Under the pieces are notes generated by a model that searched no databases, had not been told where the DNA came from, and was given only the letters and a program-made list of their open reading frames with translations. From NCBI GenBank assembly GCA_030734395.1, contig JAUZTG010000029.1, positions 4,402,001 through 4,466,000 of the forward strand: a DNA stretch of 64,000 nucleotides. The letters are read 5' to 3'. This stretch comes from Sarocladium kiliense (taxonomy: Eukaryota > Ascomycota > Sordariomycetes > Hypocreales > Sarocladiaceae). The position numbers and the translations under genes are program-made. This document shows, piece after piece, positions 34,001-45,484 of the stretch. How positions within the stretch are numbered: the first letter of the stretch is position 1; the number at the start of each line of letters is the position of its first letter.

Positions 34001-34819
34001 CTACAGGACAAGGCCACAAATCAGGCACCAGGCCTGAGCCCAGACAATTTCCGCAAGCAAGATGACACTAGGGAGAAAGAAAAGAATGACGAGCGCTGTA
34101 CCAACAAGCAGGAGAAACTTGACCCATTTGACTGTGACCTTAGCCTTCGGAAATGACTGATGGTAGAGGGCGATAGCGTGGGCATTTGCTCGGCGTCGGA
34201 GACGAGCAGCGTCGTGAGAGAGTGTCTCGGGAAGCCAATTCGCTCTTTGATGATCTTCGAAGAAGGCGATGGCCTTCAAATCTGCGTCCTGGACGCTAGG
34301 CAGTGGAATCACCACTTCTTCAAGCCAGAAGATATGGGTCAAGGACCCGTTGAGTTCGTCGATCTTGGTCTCGAATGCCCGGCCATCCAAAGCTTCGTAG
34401 GATGATAAGCTCTTCTTCTTGAGAAGACAGAGCCACCTTTTGAGTTTGTTGATCGTCTCTAGGTCAAGCACTTGGAGACTGTTGTCGTTCAGCTTCTGTC
34501 GGATGTTGATGGCAAAGTGATGCTTCAGGGTGGAGCGACTGCAAGAATCGATCTGGTTCAAGGAGTCGGCTATTTCCGAAAGAACCTCCTCGCGAGCCAA
34601 GATTTTCGGGGCCTGCGTGGTCAGGACTCTTTCACCATACCAGGCCGTGTCGGGTGCGGTCAGCTCGTGCAGTACCTGCTCCTGTTCTGACCTGGTGGAA
34701 CAAGAGATGAATCCTCCGGGATAAGGGAGCTCCCATGGTTTGATGAGAAGAGCATGTGCATCTCTTGGCTCTGGAGGATCGCCGCGAGGGATGCGAACCG
34801 ATTCAATGGAGATCGGCAT
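34001..34819 (-). CDS. Hypothetical protein with C-terminal membrane anchor
   Basis: From the ATG at 34819 (MPISIESVRIPRGDPPEP) the frame encodes 272 aa. No family recognised. The body is mixed charged helices (EEVLSEIADSLNQID, ETINKLKRWLCLLKKK). A strongly hydrophobic stretch at the end (VKFLLLVGTALVILFFLPSV) followed by about 20 further hydrophobic residues suggests one or two C-terminal membrane helices, as in tail-anchored proteins. The frame is open further upstream to 34918, but the sequence just before the ATG ends in GCCCACAG and a GTCAGT donor lies near 34910, so I read that part as a 5' UTR intron. Confidence 0.55.
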   Translation of the reverse strand: MPISIESVRIPRGDPPEPRDAHALLIKPWELPYPGGFISCSTRSEQEQVLHELTAPDTAWYGERVLTTQAPKILAREEVLSEIADSLNQIDSCSRSTLKHHFAINIRQKLNDNSLQVLDLETINKLKRWLCLLKKKSLSSYEALDGRAFETKIDELNGSLTHIFWLEEVVIPLPSVQDADLKAIAFFEDHQRANWLPETLSHDAARLRRRANAHAIALYHQSFPKAKVTVKWVKFLLLVGTALVILFFLPSVILLAEIVWAQAWCLICGLVL

Positions 34820-35442
34820 GTCGAACTGCCTGTGGGCACAGACACATAGGTCTGTGATAAGCCTATAAATGTTAGGCAAGGTTTGGAAGGACGACTCATG
34901 GTACTGACCTCGCAACAAGAGCCAGAGATGACTGTTGCTTCGTGCTTCTGTCTAGGTATCTGAGTGCGACCGCGTTCGAGTAGTCTGCAATATCCGAAAT
35001 GTGATGCGATGCACCGTCGTTGAGGTTGAGTGCAATGAGAAGAAGTCAGGCTCAGAGAAATATTAACGAATAAATAGTCGAGGGGGTGAATGAGAATCAA
35101 GGCAACGATGCTTTGGCATCCATCAAACAACCTGCATTCACCAGATGCCGGAACATACCGCTGTTCACGGCTGGGTGCAGCATTCACTTAGCTGCACGAG
35201 GAGGGGTGATTCCCAGGACTGACGAAGCATGTCAGATCATCAAGTCAGGTTTGAATGCATTTGGATTATTGAAGCGGAAATGATACAAAGCCGTAGTGAC
35301 AAGTGCCACGACGAGATTGGCTCACAATCTTCCCTGAAGAGCAAACGCACAGCGGGTATATCAAGGCAGTACAATATAGTAATAAAATTAAGGAACCGGA
35401 ATACAGAAGAGAAGTGATAGTACAGGCACATAAAAACCCTGC
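34820..35442. other. Intergenic, with probable 5' UTR intron
   Basis: About 620 bp. The portion around 34832-34912 looks like a 5' UTR intron (GTCAGT donor, CCCACAG acceptor) of the tail-anchored orphan. The remainder contains no recognised gene. Confidence 0.4.
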
Positions 35443-36865
35443 TTAGAAAAGGTCTTCAAGCTCGTAGCCCTTGACGTTATCCCCAAGCAGGCCACCACCA
35501 CCTGAGCCTCCCGTAGCACCAACCCTCTTCTTCACCGGGATACTGTAGAAGCAGCGGGGCTTATCACCGTCGGCATTGATAGTGTCGCCAGCATCAATAG
35601 TGTTCTTCTCAGAATCGCCATTCCTGGCGCAGTCGATCGCGATCTCGAAGTAGTTCTGCAGACTGTCGATGCCGTACTTGTCCATGGTCTCAGGCACCCT
35701 GCTGTCGTGGACATCGCCGCGATCGTAGATTGAGAAGCACATGTGTTCCCCATCGGCGTCAATCCAGCGCCGGTGGTCGACCTTGTAGCATTCTTCGTGG
35801 CTCTTGATTTGGGGGTTGGCGACGAGCTTCCAGTTGCCGGTTTGGAGGATGATGTCAACCATCTTGTGCTGGATGTTCGTGCCGACATCAGCGATGATGT
35901 TCTCTACGAGGTCAGAGTCGGAGTCGAGCAGCCAGAAGGGGGTGCCGAAGAATTTGGCGATGGGCTCTCCCACCGCACGGTTGGTGAATGATGGCAGATC
36001 GTCGTAGTCTGAGCTGTCTCCGTCGCCCATCACGAGAGCCATGACCTTCTCAAGACCTTCCTTCCAGGAATCGAATACCTTGCCGAGCTGCTCTTCGACT
36101 GCGCTGAGCTTAATTGCTTCTCCTTCGCCAGGACCCCCGCCACTACCAAGAGAGCCGAGGATCGTGCTCATGATTCCCATGCCCATGCCGCTCGCCTGGT
36201 GACCGACGGTGCCTGCGACGGAAGAAGCCATGGCCAGTCCACCCGAGAGCAAGGCTCCAATACTGCCTGACATGTCGTCACCTGACGAAACATCAAAGTC
36301 TTCGATCATAGCTTTAAGCTTCAGACTCTGTGACAGGGTTTCGCCGTCGAGCTTGCTGTGCATAGCCCGGATGGTGCCATGTGCTCCCTTGACAGCCTTG
36401 AAGACCCAGTAGGCACGCTTCGAGGCCCAGTTTCCGTCGAAGAAGTCGGAGCACTGGTTCCCACCGAGGGGATCGCACTTGTCGTTCTCGAGGTCTTTGC
36501 AGTCTGAAATGCCGTCGCGATGACGGTTAGGGTCGCTGTGGGCTTCTTTGTCAAGCTGGGCTACCCAATCATCTCGACCGACCTCTGGCAAGTCATGTGT
36601 GTGAGTCAAGGAACCAAGTCGGATAGGAATGGATAAACTTACCACCTATTACATAGTCTAGGAGCTCTGGAAGGATAACTTGATCGAAAGCTGTCTCTGC
36701 CGTGTCTAGCTTCCGGATGTCACCAGCTGGACCGCACCAAGTGTTCTCATTAGAGGCGGGATCGTCGTCTTTTGAAGCGAGCAGCGGTCTAGGAGCAGCG
36801 ATGCTTATCGTGGCCTGGCTGGCTAAGAGGAAGGGTAAGGCGGATTTCATCGTAGAATGGCGCAT
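35443..36865 (-). CDS. Secreted protein of unknown function
   Basis: Exons 36865-36643 and 36584-35443 (58-nt intron, GTAAGT...TGCCAG) give 454 aa. The signal peptide is MRHSTMKSALPFLLASQATISIAA. The splice joins YVIG to EVGRDDWVAQLDKEA. The mature part has scattered cysteines (CGPAGD, SDCKDLENDKCDP, QCSDFF, EECYKVDH, HMCFSIYD, CARNGD, CFYSIP), which suggests disulfide bonds outside the cell. A central Gly/Ser/Ala/Met-rich hydrophobic region (about residues 190-240, SSVAGTVGHQASGMGMG) is notable. No catalytic motif is recognised. It resembles large lineage-specific secreted proteins of plant- or insect-associated ascomycetes only in general layout. Confidence 0.75.
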
Positions 36866-38609
36866 GGTAATGACACCAGTACGGGTGTGAAGATATTCGA
36901 ATTCAGTCAGATGATGTTGCGGACTCGGCAGTATGCTCACCAACAAATTGAGAAGAATCGTTCTTTAAATATTGACTTATATTGATTGATCAATGGAACA
37001 AACTTTCACCTTCGAAACTTCAGAGACATTCTTATAGAAGTTGGCAATCTAGGTCCCATACCTCGTCATCGACTTCGAAGCCTGAGCAGTCGCTTGGTCA
37101 GTATGAGTATGCTCGGGTTTATCATGACATTTGTCATAAGCCAAGGGCTCATTCTTAGAGGCACAGAGAGCATCTGGCGACCTTTGTTTACGCAGGCTGG
37201 GTGATCAGCAGCTCTCATCGCCCGGTTGAGAAGGCTGTGCCTCTCATGATGATAATCAAGTGGCGAGGTTTGGAGGTTTGGTCGTATTATAACATTGTCC
37301 ACTTATATGTGAGGCACAGTTCTAGAAGGGGAAATGAGGATTCCCTCGGCTCGGCAGCTCTATCTGTCCTGTGGCGTGTAAGTCCTTCTCGTCCTATGTC
37401 ATGCCCAGGAGGCACGGATCTCTGTGAAGGGTCAAAAGAGATCGATGACCATCTTACTATGGTTGGCAAACGCCCCCACAGGGTTACAGGGAATAGCTCT
37501 TGCTCTGTACCCATCTTCTACGCCCGGCCAAGAACGCGGCTACGAGGATGATCTTTCTCTTGGCGAAGGATCGCGACAAGACTTCCAACGGATGGGCAGT
37601 GACGAAGCGCCAAGGGGACGTCTTGGTAACAAGGATGAGAATAAGTCGGGAATGCATCATCAAGGCTTGTACCGCATAGGTTACTTCTCAAGGGTCTTGG
37701 GACGGGGACAGCCTTCAACCACAGGATAGCCTGGAATTCTAGGCGGTTGACGTGTTTGTGACGTCCTTGGGAAGTTCGCACTTCACTGTTGGCAGTCTAG
37801 GCAGTTGTTTCATGTTGTTTAGGGCCAAGAGAGTTCATATGACTTGAGTCTGTCTATGAGTTTCGCTCCAGCAGTTGCGTGCGCCTCCGTGAGTTCCTGG
37901 TCGGGTATATGTATCGTTTAATTACTCCATGCCACGGTGATTGAGAGGTACATTTCTCGGGCACTATGGCGATACAAGGAGCACTCTGAACCTCCTTGTC
38001 GGTATGTTTGCACAACACGCCCTTGTCTCACCGTCAATCCGGTCATCCACGGCGACTGTAGCACGCGGCTCTCTCGGATCTTTGACATTTCCTTTCTACC
38101 ACGTACCTCTTCGCAATTGACAAATCTTTCAGGGATATCACTGACAACTTCAATGTCAGTGCGCTGCAGCTGTGAGATATGCTGGAACCAGTCGCGGTCA
38201 TGGCAAGGAATGTGAGACAAAGCCAACGGAATCTAAGCCGGTTCGTGAATTCCGAACGCCTACGGCACTCGCATAGACAAACTGGCACAAACAGAAAAGC
38301 AGCCCCAGAAACCCCAATGTGGAACCTCGGCAGAGATGCTGAAGGTGGAGAAGTATACGTGCGATTGTCTTCAATAGTCAATAGCGTCCAATTGAGTTCA
38401 TGCCGAGATCCCCTCGTCAACAACACCCGATCGCGCGTGCCGAAGAAGCTGGAGCCGGTCTTGAGACCTGTTCTTCTTTCAGTCCGATCGCCCTGTAGAT
38501 CCAATACTGCTTCATCAAACAGGGATGTTACTATCAGTTTCGTGATCGATTCGAATCTCCGTCTACCATTAGAACACCAGAAGAGCGCGTCTGTTAACTC
38601 ATCATCACC
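36866..38609. other. Intergenic region, no gene seen
   Basis: About 1.7 kb between divergent genes. Several overlapping frames of 100-240 codons occur on both strands at 37.9-38.8 kb, but they overlap the hydrolase gene in other frames and carry no domains. The region should hold the promoters of the secreted orphan (-) and the hydrolase (+). Confidence 0.5.
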
Positions 38610-39575
38610 ATGCCATCCTTCTCTGCACGGGTCGTACGCTTTGTTATCAGGTGGATTATTGGAAGGAAGAGTGTCTCCTCCAGTGCCGAAAAAACACGCG
38701 AAACTATGCGCAGCCTGTATCTGCGTCCACAAAGCTTCAGCCCGCCAAAGAGTCTCGGCCATGGCATCTCAATTGATCGCATTGATCTGAATGATTGGCC
38801 TCTCTATCGCGTATCTGCGTCGGGCTCGGACTCATCATCCAAGTCTAGTGAAACGCGCGCCGCTATGGTGTACATCCATGGTGGCGCTTTTTATCGAGAG
38901 ATCTTGGGACCGCATTGGAAGTTTCTTGCTCAGGTCGCTCGCGAAACAGGGCTCGATATCCTCGTGCCTATTTATCCTCTCATCCCGCGGCCAACTGCTA
39001 CCGCAGATCGACTGGCTCAGGGCTTCATGGATATCTGCCGCCTATCGACCCAACCAGTTGTCTGCATCGGTGGCGACTCAGCCGGTGGCATGCTCGCAAT
39101 AGCTACGGCACAGCAGCTGCAGAAGAACGATCACGAATTGGCGGCGCGTGTGCGTTGTGTCGTGCTGATCTCGCCATGTCTCGACACATCGCTGAGCCAC
39201 CCTGAGCTCTTTGAGATGGAAAAGAATGACCCATGGCTTGCCGTCGATGGCATGAAAGTGCTCATGCCGTATCTTTCTGGTGGTCTTCCCATGGACGATC
39301 CACGTGTGAGCCCTCTCCACGGCGAGATAGAGGGACTGCCGCCGGTGATGATGCTTGCTGGCACACACGATATGATCTGCTCAGATGCTCGGCGATTAAG
39401 TGCGAAATATCAAGGGAAGGGGACAGATCGCGGAGTGCCTGGAAGCTTTCACAATGACAAGCTTACGTACATTGAGTATCCGGAGATGATCCATGTCTAT
39501 CCGCTGCTGCCGCACGCTGAAGGCGCAGAGGCTCGTGGCTTCATTATGGACTTCATTAGACAACATATCGCATGA
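38610..39575 (+). CDS. Alpha/beta hydrolase, hormone-sensitive-lipase type (esterase/lipase)
   Basis: Intronless 321-aa protein of the alpha/beta-hydrolase-3 (HSL) family, carboxylic ester hydrolases. The oxyanion-hole motif HGGAF is near residue 90 (MVYIHGGAFYRE). The nucleophile is Ser in GGDSAGGM near residue 156. The acid is probably Asp in GTHDMICSD near 254 and the base His in MIHVYPLLP near 295. The first ~20 residues include a hydrophobic patch (ARVVRFVIRWIIG) that could be a membrane-associating helix or cap element. Substrate cannot be predicted. Convergent with the phosphate symporter, 293 bp apart. Confidence 0.9.
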   Translation: MPSFSARVVRFVIRWIIGRKSVSSSAEKTRETMRSLYLRPQSFSPPKSLGHGISIDRIDLNDWPLYRVSASGSDSSSKSSETRAAMVYIHGGAFYREILGPHWKFLAQVARETGLDILVPIYPLIPRPTATADRLAQGFMDICRLSTQPVVCIGGDSAGGMLAIATAQQLQKNDHELAARVRCVVLISPCLDTSLSHPELFEMEKNDPWLAVDGMKVLMPYLSGGLPMDDPRVSPLHGEIEGLPPVMMLAGTHDMICSDARRLSAKYQGKGTDRGVPGSFHNDKLTYIEYPEMIHVYPLLPHAEGAEARGFIMDFIRQHIA

Positions 39576-39868
39576 GTATAGAGGTAGTTCAGAACCGAGT
39601 CGTCCACAAGTTGTTCTATATGTTCTGTTCGGCGCAGCTGGAGAAAGAAATCGTTCTAGCCCTTGAGGGGACATGAATTGCAGCATCTTACGAGGGATTA
39701 ACAACCAAGTCACACAGAAACCGCATGAGCACGAAGATTGATGACAAATTATGCATTCAGTCTATTTAAGCGCACAAAATAAGCTTTCAATTGTGATGTA
39801 CCGCTGCCTGATGCTTGCAATGACGTTGAAGCTCGGCAGTCTCGGGGACCATGTCGAGACCGAACTTT

Positions 39869-42024
39869 TTAAGCGAAGTGAGGAGTGTTCAAGGCCAAAC
39901 CCATGGTGATACCTCCAATAAGGCCAGCAATTGGGATCGTCATGATCTAGATGGCCCTGTTAGCTATGTTCTGTTGCTGTCTGCATTGTTTTGCGGCTCG
40001 ACTTACCCAGCTGAAGACGAGGAGACCGACACGCTGCCAGTTGACGGCCTTGAAAGAGCCGTTGCAGAGACCGACACCAACGGTGGCACCAGTGATGCAC
40101 ATGCTAGTGGAAACGGGGAGCTAAATGTTTGATCAGCGAATGCTCGGGTTGTGTGAGTGAGTCTGGGAAACATACCTTGTACTGAGAGAAGATCAGGATA
40201 GTGATAGCGGCACCCATCTCCATGGAGCTGCCACGAGAAGGAGAGTGGTAGGTGATCTTGTTACCCATGACTACATTTCTTGTTAGTGGGAGCTTCTCAA
40301 GGCAAATAATAAAGAACGCTTACCCTTCATGATGTTGTAACCGTAGGTGATGAAACCGAAGCAGATGGTGAGAGCGATGACAGCGATCTGCCAGAGCTCG
40401 ACGGGAACCTTCTTGTCGCTGGCCTGACCAGTGCTCCAGGCCTCGTACATAGCAGACCAGACACCGACAGCGTTACCAACATCGTTGGCACCGTGAGCGA
40501 AGGAGGCAGTGCAGGCAGTGATGATCTGGACGAAGGAGTACAGGTGCTCGACCTCGTTGGGGTACTTGGTGGCGTGGGCATAGACACGGTCCATGCGGCG
40601 ACCCTCAGGAGTGCCGAGGACACCAACCTGAGCCTTGTGGATATCGTAGTTCATACCGTAGAGAGCAGCGACGACGACCATGGCGGGGAGACGGATGCAG
40701 AGGGACTTGAGGTTATGAAGCTCGTAAATGGAACCGGCACCCATGGGGTTCTGGTGAAGAGTGCGCATGGCCCAGCCGAGAGGACCGCGCTTCTTACGGA
40801 GCTCAGCGTGGTGACGTTCACGTGCCTTGGCGAGAAGAACCTGGTAGTCGGCCTGGGTGTTCTGAGAGAGAGGCAGGTTGCGCTCGGGGTCGATGTTGCG
40901 ACGGCGGAGAGTGGTCTCGTCAGCGATGGGGGCGACGGTCTTCTCATTGGGTCCCTCGCTTCCATCGGGAGTCTTCTTGGGGTCGTAGGGCTCAGAGGCA
41001 GCAATGGAGCTGTCCTCCTCCTCATCCTCACCACCGTGCTGCATCACAGCGTAGTTGGGGACGGGAGCACGCTCGGCATCAGCAGGGGGCTCACGCTGGA
41101 ACAGAGCAGGACCCTTGAAGATGTCGTACCACTTCAGGGTGTAGTCCTTCTTGATGACCTTGCAGTGGACGAAAGGAACGAAGAAGATGGCAGCGAGAAC
41201 GAACAAGCCGAAGCCGACACCGAGAGTGACGGAAGCGATGTACCAAGCGGGCTTGTCGGCCAGACCGAGACGGGGAGAGCCCTTGTAGACGACGGAGAGG
41301 GTGCAGATGGTACCGGCGATGAGGAAGAAGAAGGGGGAGGTCCAGACAGCCCAGGGGACCGGGTTGGAGCGGAGGTGGACGACGACCTTGATGAGCATCT
41401 GCGTGAAGAGTATGGTCAGTCGACTGTCACGGAGACTCGGTTGGACTGTTGACTCACAAAGATGATAGCACCGAAGGCAGCACTGCAAGCGGGAGCCATG
41501 AGCAGACCGCTGAAGATGGCACCGAGACCAGAGCCATCGTTCCATCCCCACTGGACACCCTTGGCACCGACGGTAGCAACACCGACACCAGCAATGGAGG
41601 AGATGAGACTGTAAGTAGAGCTGACGTGGGCACTGTGCCTTGTGCACCACATGACCCAGATAGAGGCACCAGCAGATGCACAAGCGAAAGCGAGGAGCTG
41701 GACACCGGCGTTGCCCTCGAAGGCCTCAAGGGGGATGATACCACCCTTGATAGTGCTGGCAGTACGAGCACCGACAGTGAGAGCACCAGTCAATTCGAAG
41801 ATCAAACAGCAGATCATGGCCCAGCGGTAGGAGATGGAGCGGGAAGACACGGAGGTCGCCCAGGCGTTGGCGACATCGTCTAGAAGAGAGGGAACAAAGT
41901 CAGTACTGGTGGTTCACTTCAACAATTGAAGCGACTTGGACGTACTGGCGCCATTGTTGTAAGCCTCAAGAAGGGCAAAACAAGTGCCGAGGGCAAAGAC
42001 GTAGGTGTACTCGGTGAGAACCAT
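39869..42024 (-). CDS. pho-4: Na+/phosphate symporter (PHO-4/Pho89 type)
   Basis: High-affinity phosphate uptake at the plasma membrane, PiT family (PF01384). Six exons: 42024-41946, 41879-41458, 41398-40324, 40270-40176, 40120-40007, 39946-39869; 620 aa. All frames join cleanly, for example YNNGA/NDVANAWATS, IMKG/VMGNKITYHSPSRG, FSQYK/LPVSTSMCITGATVG. The two family signature repeats are visible: NNGANDVANAW near residue 24 and AHGANDVGNAVG around residue 470. A large cytosolic loop (about residues 255-380) is rich in acidic, Pro and charged residues. The ortholog pho-4 of Neurospora crassa is phosphate-repressible and controlled by the bHLH factor NUC-1; here four CACGTG-core sites in the NUC-1/Pho4 context lie upstream. 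Confidence 0.96.
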
Positions 42025-42500
42025 CTTGTCTCTGAGATGGCTGCGTTGCCAAGGTCGATCAGCCAAGAAGGCCAAGAGATGCGATCCGGGGCGGCGGGTG
42101 TAAGTGCTGGAGGTTGTACAAGAGTGAACAAGCCTCAAGAAGGAGAGACAGAGAGAGACACAAGAGAAATCGCTGGTCAGACACGAGAGACGCCAAGGGA
42201 AGCCAGGGACTGCAGGAGGACGGCCAAGGGCTTTTATGAGTTCTGGTTCTACGGAGTGGAATCTGGTACTGCGGATCTACCGTACAGCAAACGAACAGAA
42301 CTTTTTTTCCTCTCGCAACAGTAATACACCTAAAAGCAGTGCCTAGATCGCAGTCCTCCGATCATACGCACGCCTCGGTCCTTCTTCGAGCGCAAATCTC
42401 TCTTCCGCCCACGCCTCTCGGTGGACGAAAAGGGTTCCTGGGCTGGGGAGTGAGACGTTGTGTGGAGGTTATCACGACGTATGAGAGACGAGGACGGATG

Positions 42501-42508
42501 CACGTGGG
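42501..42508 (+). promoter_or_regulatory. CACGTGGG, Pho4/NUC-1-type site 1
   Basis: Perfect match to the high-affinity Pho4 sequence, about 480 bp upstream of the phosphate symporter start codon. Occupancy by a NUC-1 ortholog is inference from the Neurospora and yeast phosphate systems. Confidence 0.6.
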
Positions 42509-43539
42509 CTCCAGTTATGTTGGTGTGGAGGTTCGCAGACTGGGGGCGTGGAGGGAATGGGACGGGGGGAGGGGAGAGGGACCAATAGTAGAACCTTGCT
42601 AGGGCGGGAGTTTAAGTCGCTTGTTCGTAGTCGGTGATTATGCATAGAGTAAGCTTCTGGAGCGCGTGCAGAGTCCCTAAAGAGGCAGCCGGAAGGGCGA
42701 AGAAGGTTTCTGGGTCGAGAGCAAGGTTTGCGCTGGCGGGCCTGTTGCGAGATGGATTTGTCGGAGGCGCACTGAGGCAGTGAAGGAGGGTCTGGCTGAG
42801 GAATCCTGACTCGGTATCTGGAAATGGAAAATAGCGAATTGTCTGTCGATGCAACAGTGACAACATGTTCGTGAAGCTCGGCATACAGGTAGTACGTACG
42901 TCAGCCTGCTGATTCCCCCCCCTGTTCGTTCAACAGGCGTGTGTAATATGACAAGCAAGCGACACACACCCTCAAGGACAGAGGCTCAGGTTCCGGAACA
43001 TGGACTGGGCCAAGCCGGGACAAGCCCAGGTGTGCCGATCGAGACACCTAGGAAGCATTGGGACACCGAGCCCAGCATCAGCTCCTGCGCAATCACGACC
43101 ACACACATAAGAGTGGCGTGGGGTGTCGCTGCGTCTGCTCCGTGCCATCAGTTCACTGACAGGCAATAATACCCTGCAAATGCTAAGAGATGCTTCGGTC
43201 GCTTTGCTTGGCCTTCGGTGCAGCAGAGGTGGAATTCCAGGCGTGAGTCCGCTTGAACTTTGTTAAGAGATCCTCCAATTACTGCTGCATATCCGTCCAC
43301 CTTCGCCTCTTACTCTCGACGGATCTATCGAATCGACGTACATAAGCTGAGAAGAAAGTCGCCATTGATCTGCAATTAGGCGGCCTCGATCTCGACCTGC
43401 TCCAACTGTAAGATCCTGTGAGGCTCAGTCGTCTCATCTCATCGCTAATCCATCCCACGGCCAAGCCGATTCAATCGGCTGCCCGGCACAAGCAACAGCC
43501 ACGATCAGGACAGTACCGCGCACCTCACAACTTCAGGAA

Positions 43540-43554
43540 GCATCCCACGTGCCT
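43540..43554 (+). promoter_or_regulatory. CCCACGTG site 2 within a repeated 15-mer
   Basis: GCATCCCACGTGCCT, which contains CCCACGTG at 43544-43551. The identical 15-mer recurs at 44058-44072. It is about 1.5 kb upstream of the symporter start. Confidence 0.5.
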
Positions 43555-44027
43555 CTCGCGACTCTCTTCACTGGAACGCCACATTGGCACACGCCCCCTA
43601 GTCTAGGGACTCCACATCCGGACGCGCGGGGCCCAAAACCTCCTCCCATCCACTTTCTGAAGCTCCAAGACGAGAGCCTGGGAAAAGGAACTGGATTCTT
43701 ATCTGCTCACTGGATCTTGCCTGAGATTCACGAAGGAAAGCCAATCAGAGGCGCTATTGGGTGGCCATGTACGGATCTGTCTTTGTCAAAAGGACTCTGT
43801 CCTGAGCTGCCTCTCGCTGGGCGGAGCACTTTCGATAGTGTCGCGGACTTCTCGGGGAGGCATCACGGGCACAAAAGACCAACACACGAGGGCAATTTCT
43901 CATTCCGAGACATCATGTCCAGTTTTCTCGAGTTTTTTTTTTTAAGCTTGGGATGAACCTTACGGCCTCCATTCTGCAAATCGTACCAGCACCGATCCCA
44001 TGGAACACCAAATAGAAGATCGACTCC

Positions 44028-44035
44028 CCCACGTG
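44028..44035 (+). promoter_or_regulatory. CCCACGTG site 3
   Basis: CCCACGTG followed by TGCTC, 34 bp from the next copy. About 2.0 kb upstream of the symporter start. Confidence 0.45.
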
Positions 44036-44057
44036 TGCTCTGCTTCGCGGCTATCCG

Positions 44058-44072
44058 GCATCCCACGTGCCT
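44058..44072 (+). promoter_or_regulatory. CCCACGTG site 4, second copy of the 15-mer
   Basis: GCATCCCACGTGCCT again, with CCCACGTG at 44062-44069. The pair formed with site 3 resembles clustered bHLH sites of phosphate-regulated promoters. Confidence 0.45.
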
Positions 44073-45484
44073 TTTCGTGTTCCCTTCCTTTTGCTTTAAA
44101 GATTAAGGGTAAAACACAATATCTAGGGGTCCAGACGCCCGGGCCCGCGAGTGATGCGAGGGGATTCCCACTTTTAGAGACCCAAGGGCTGGCTTCGGTG
44201 ACTTAGAGGAGGCATAGGGTGCCTTTTGAGTCTGTAAGCATAATTGCATGATGCTTACTTCGGTCAAGTCCGTCGAAATATTAGGGAGGGCTAGATGGAG
44301 CCGCATGTGAGGCTATTCAGGGAAGAAGTGTGACGATCGTGCTGGACACTAGGATCCTTCTCTGCATATGCCCGACTCCCGGTGACAACCATTTCACATG
44401 TGCATAATTCACTTTGCTTCACGATTCATCACTAGACCCTGCACTCATCTCCATCGTCATAAAGTCTGTGCGCATATAACGGCAAAAGATGCGGCTTGGC
44501 AACCGGGTCGGCCCTGGCCTTGGCGAAGGAGATGCTGCACATGGCGCCGGTGCCGACTTGTTGGTCCCTTTCCTGCGGTAATTCGAGGATGATGATTAAG
44601 TCGTCTCTTTGTAGGGCACGTGGACATGTAGAAGCACACTGATTGCGTCTCTGCCTGACCCAATCGAACGGCGGCCCCTGGAGCAGGAAATTGACAAAGG
44701 TCTCCTGGGGATGTGCCTTTCAACGCAACTGTCTGCCACGTAGTTGCCAGCTACCCTACCGAGTTCATTTTCTCTTATGGTTAGTATTGTATAAGCCTTC
44801 TAAGAGCATCGTATTAGCCATGAGATCGCTATCGCACTTGTCAAGGGCGGCAAGAGACATGGTCATCGTGTTCAGTTGCCACACTGCTTGTTACGAATAT
44901 ATACAACAGCCCAGCTCAAAAGGGATGTAAGCCACAAAAGAGCTTTCCACCAAATGGTAAGTTTACCCATCTGTGTAGCAAATACTATACCTTGATCATG
45001 TCATACGATGTATCGCAACGCACCTGTTCAAGGGTAAGTCCCGGCGGCACGCAAATTGGGATCAACTACATTTTCACACGATGAGACGACAGGTGCTGCA
45101 GACAGTTAGGGAAACGATTCATATGATAAACTCATTACTCCATACTATCATAAAGAAGGGTATCCCATGCCCTCAAAACCACCTTTTCTCGACACTGAAA
45201 TGTGCCAACCCTGTCATCAGAGACAACACAAAATGCCATACATCAACAACGAGCGAGTCCGCGCCTCATCTCGAAAAGTCCGAAGTAAATTCACGAGAAG
45301 AAACAGGGCGTGTGGCGAGGTAGCCCATCTGGGGTAATAGAAAAATATCCCAGGAAATACGCTGGAAAGCTTAAAATCCTTGCAAACTCCATGGCCGTGA
45401 GAACTCCGACGCTGATATCCTGGCCCAAAATGTAACAAAGCAATGAAAGGATATGAAAGACAAAATGAATCCCCGGGGTATATA

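Larger units (their letters stand above)
42025..45484. promoter_or_regulatory. Long upstream region of the phosphate symporter gene
   Basis: About 3.5 kb with no supported gene, between the symporter start and the 3' end of the sugar transporter. It carries four copies of CCCACGTG/CACGTGGG at 42501, 43544, 44028 and 44062, described as separate entries. A T9 run is at 43936-43944. Remaining open frames are short and uninformative. Confidence 0.6.

Noticed and set aside
38043..38790. Overlapping frames of 203-239 codons on both strands
   Set aside because: They overlap the start of the alpha/beta hydrolase gene in other frames and have no recognisable features.
40493..41452. 319-codon frame on the + strand
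   Set aside because: Antisense shadow of the phosphate symporter exon 3; low-complexity Glu/Gly/Asp content and no start context.
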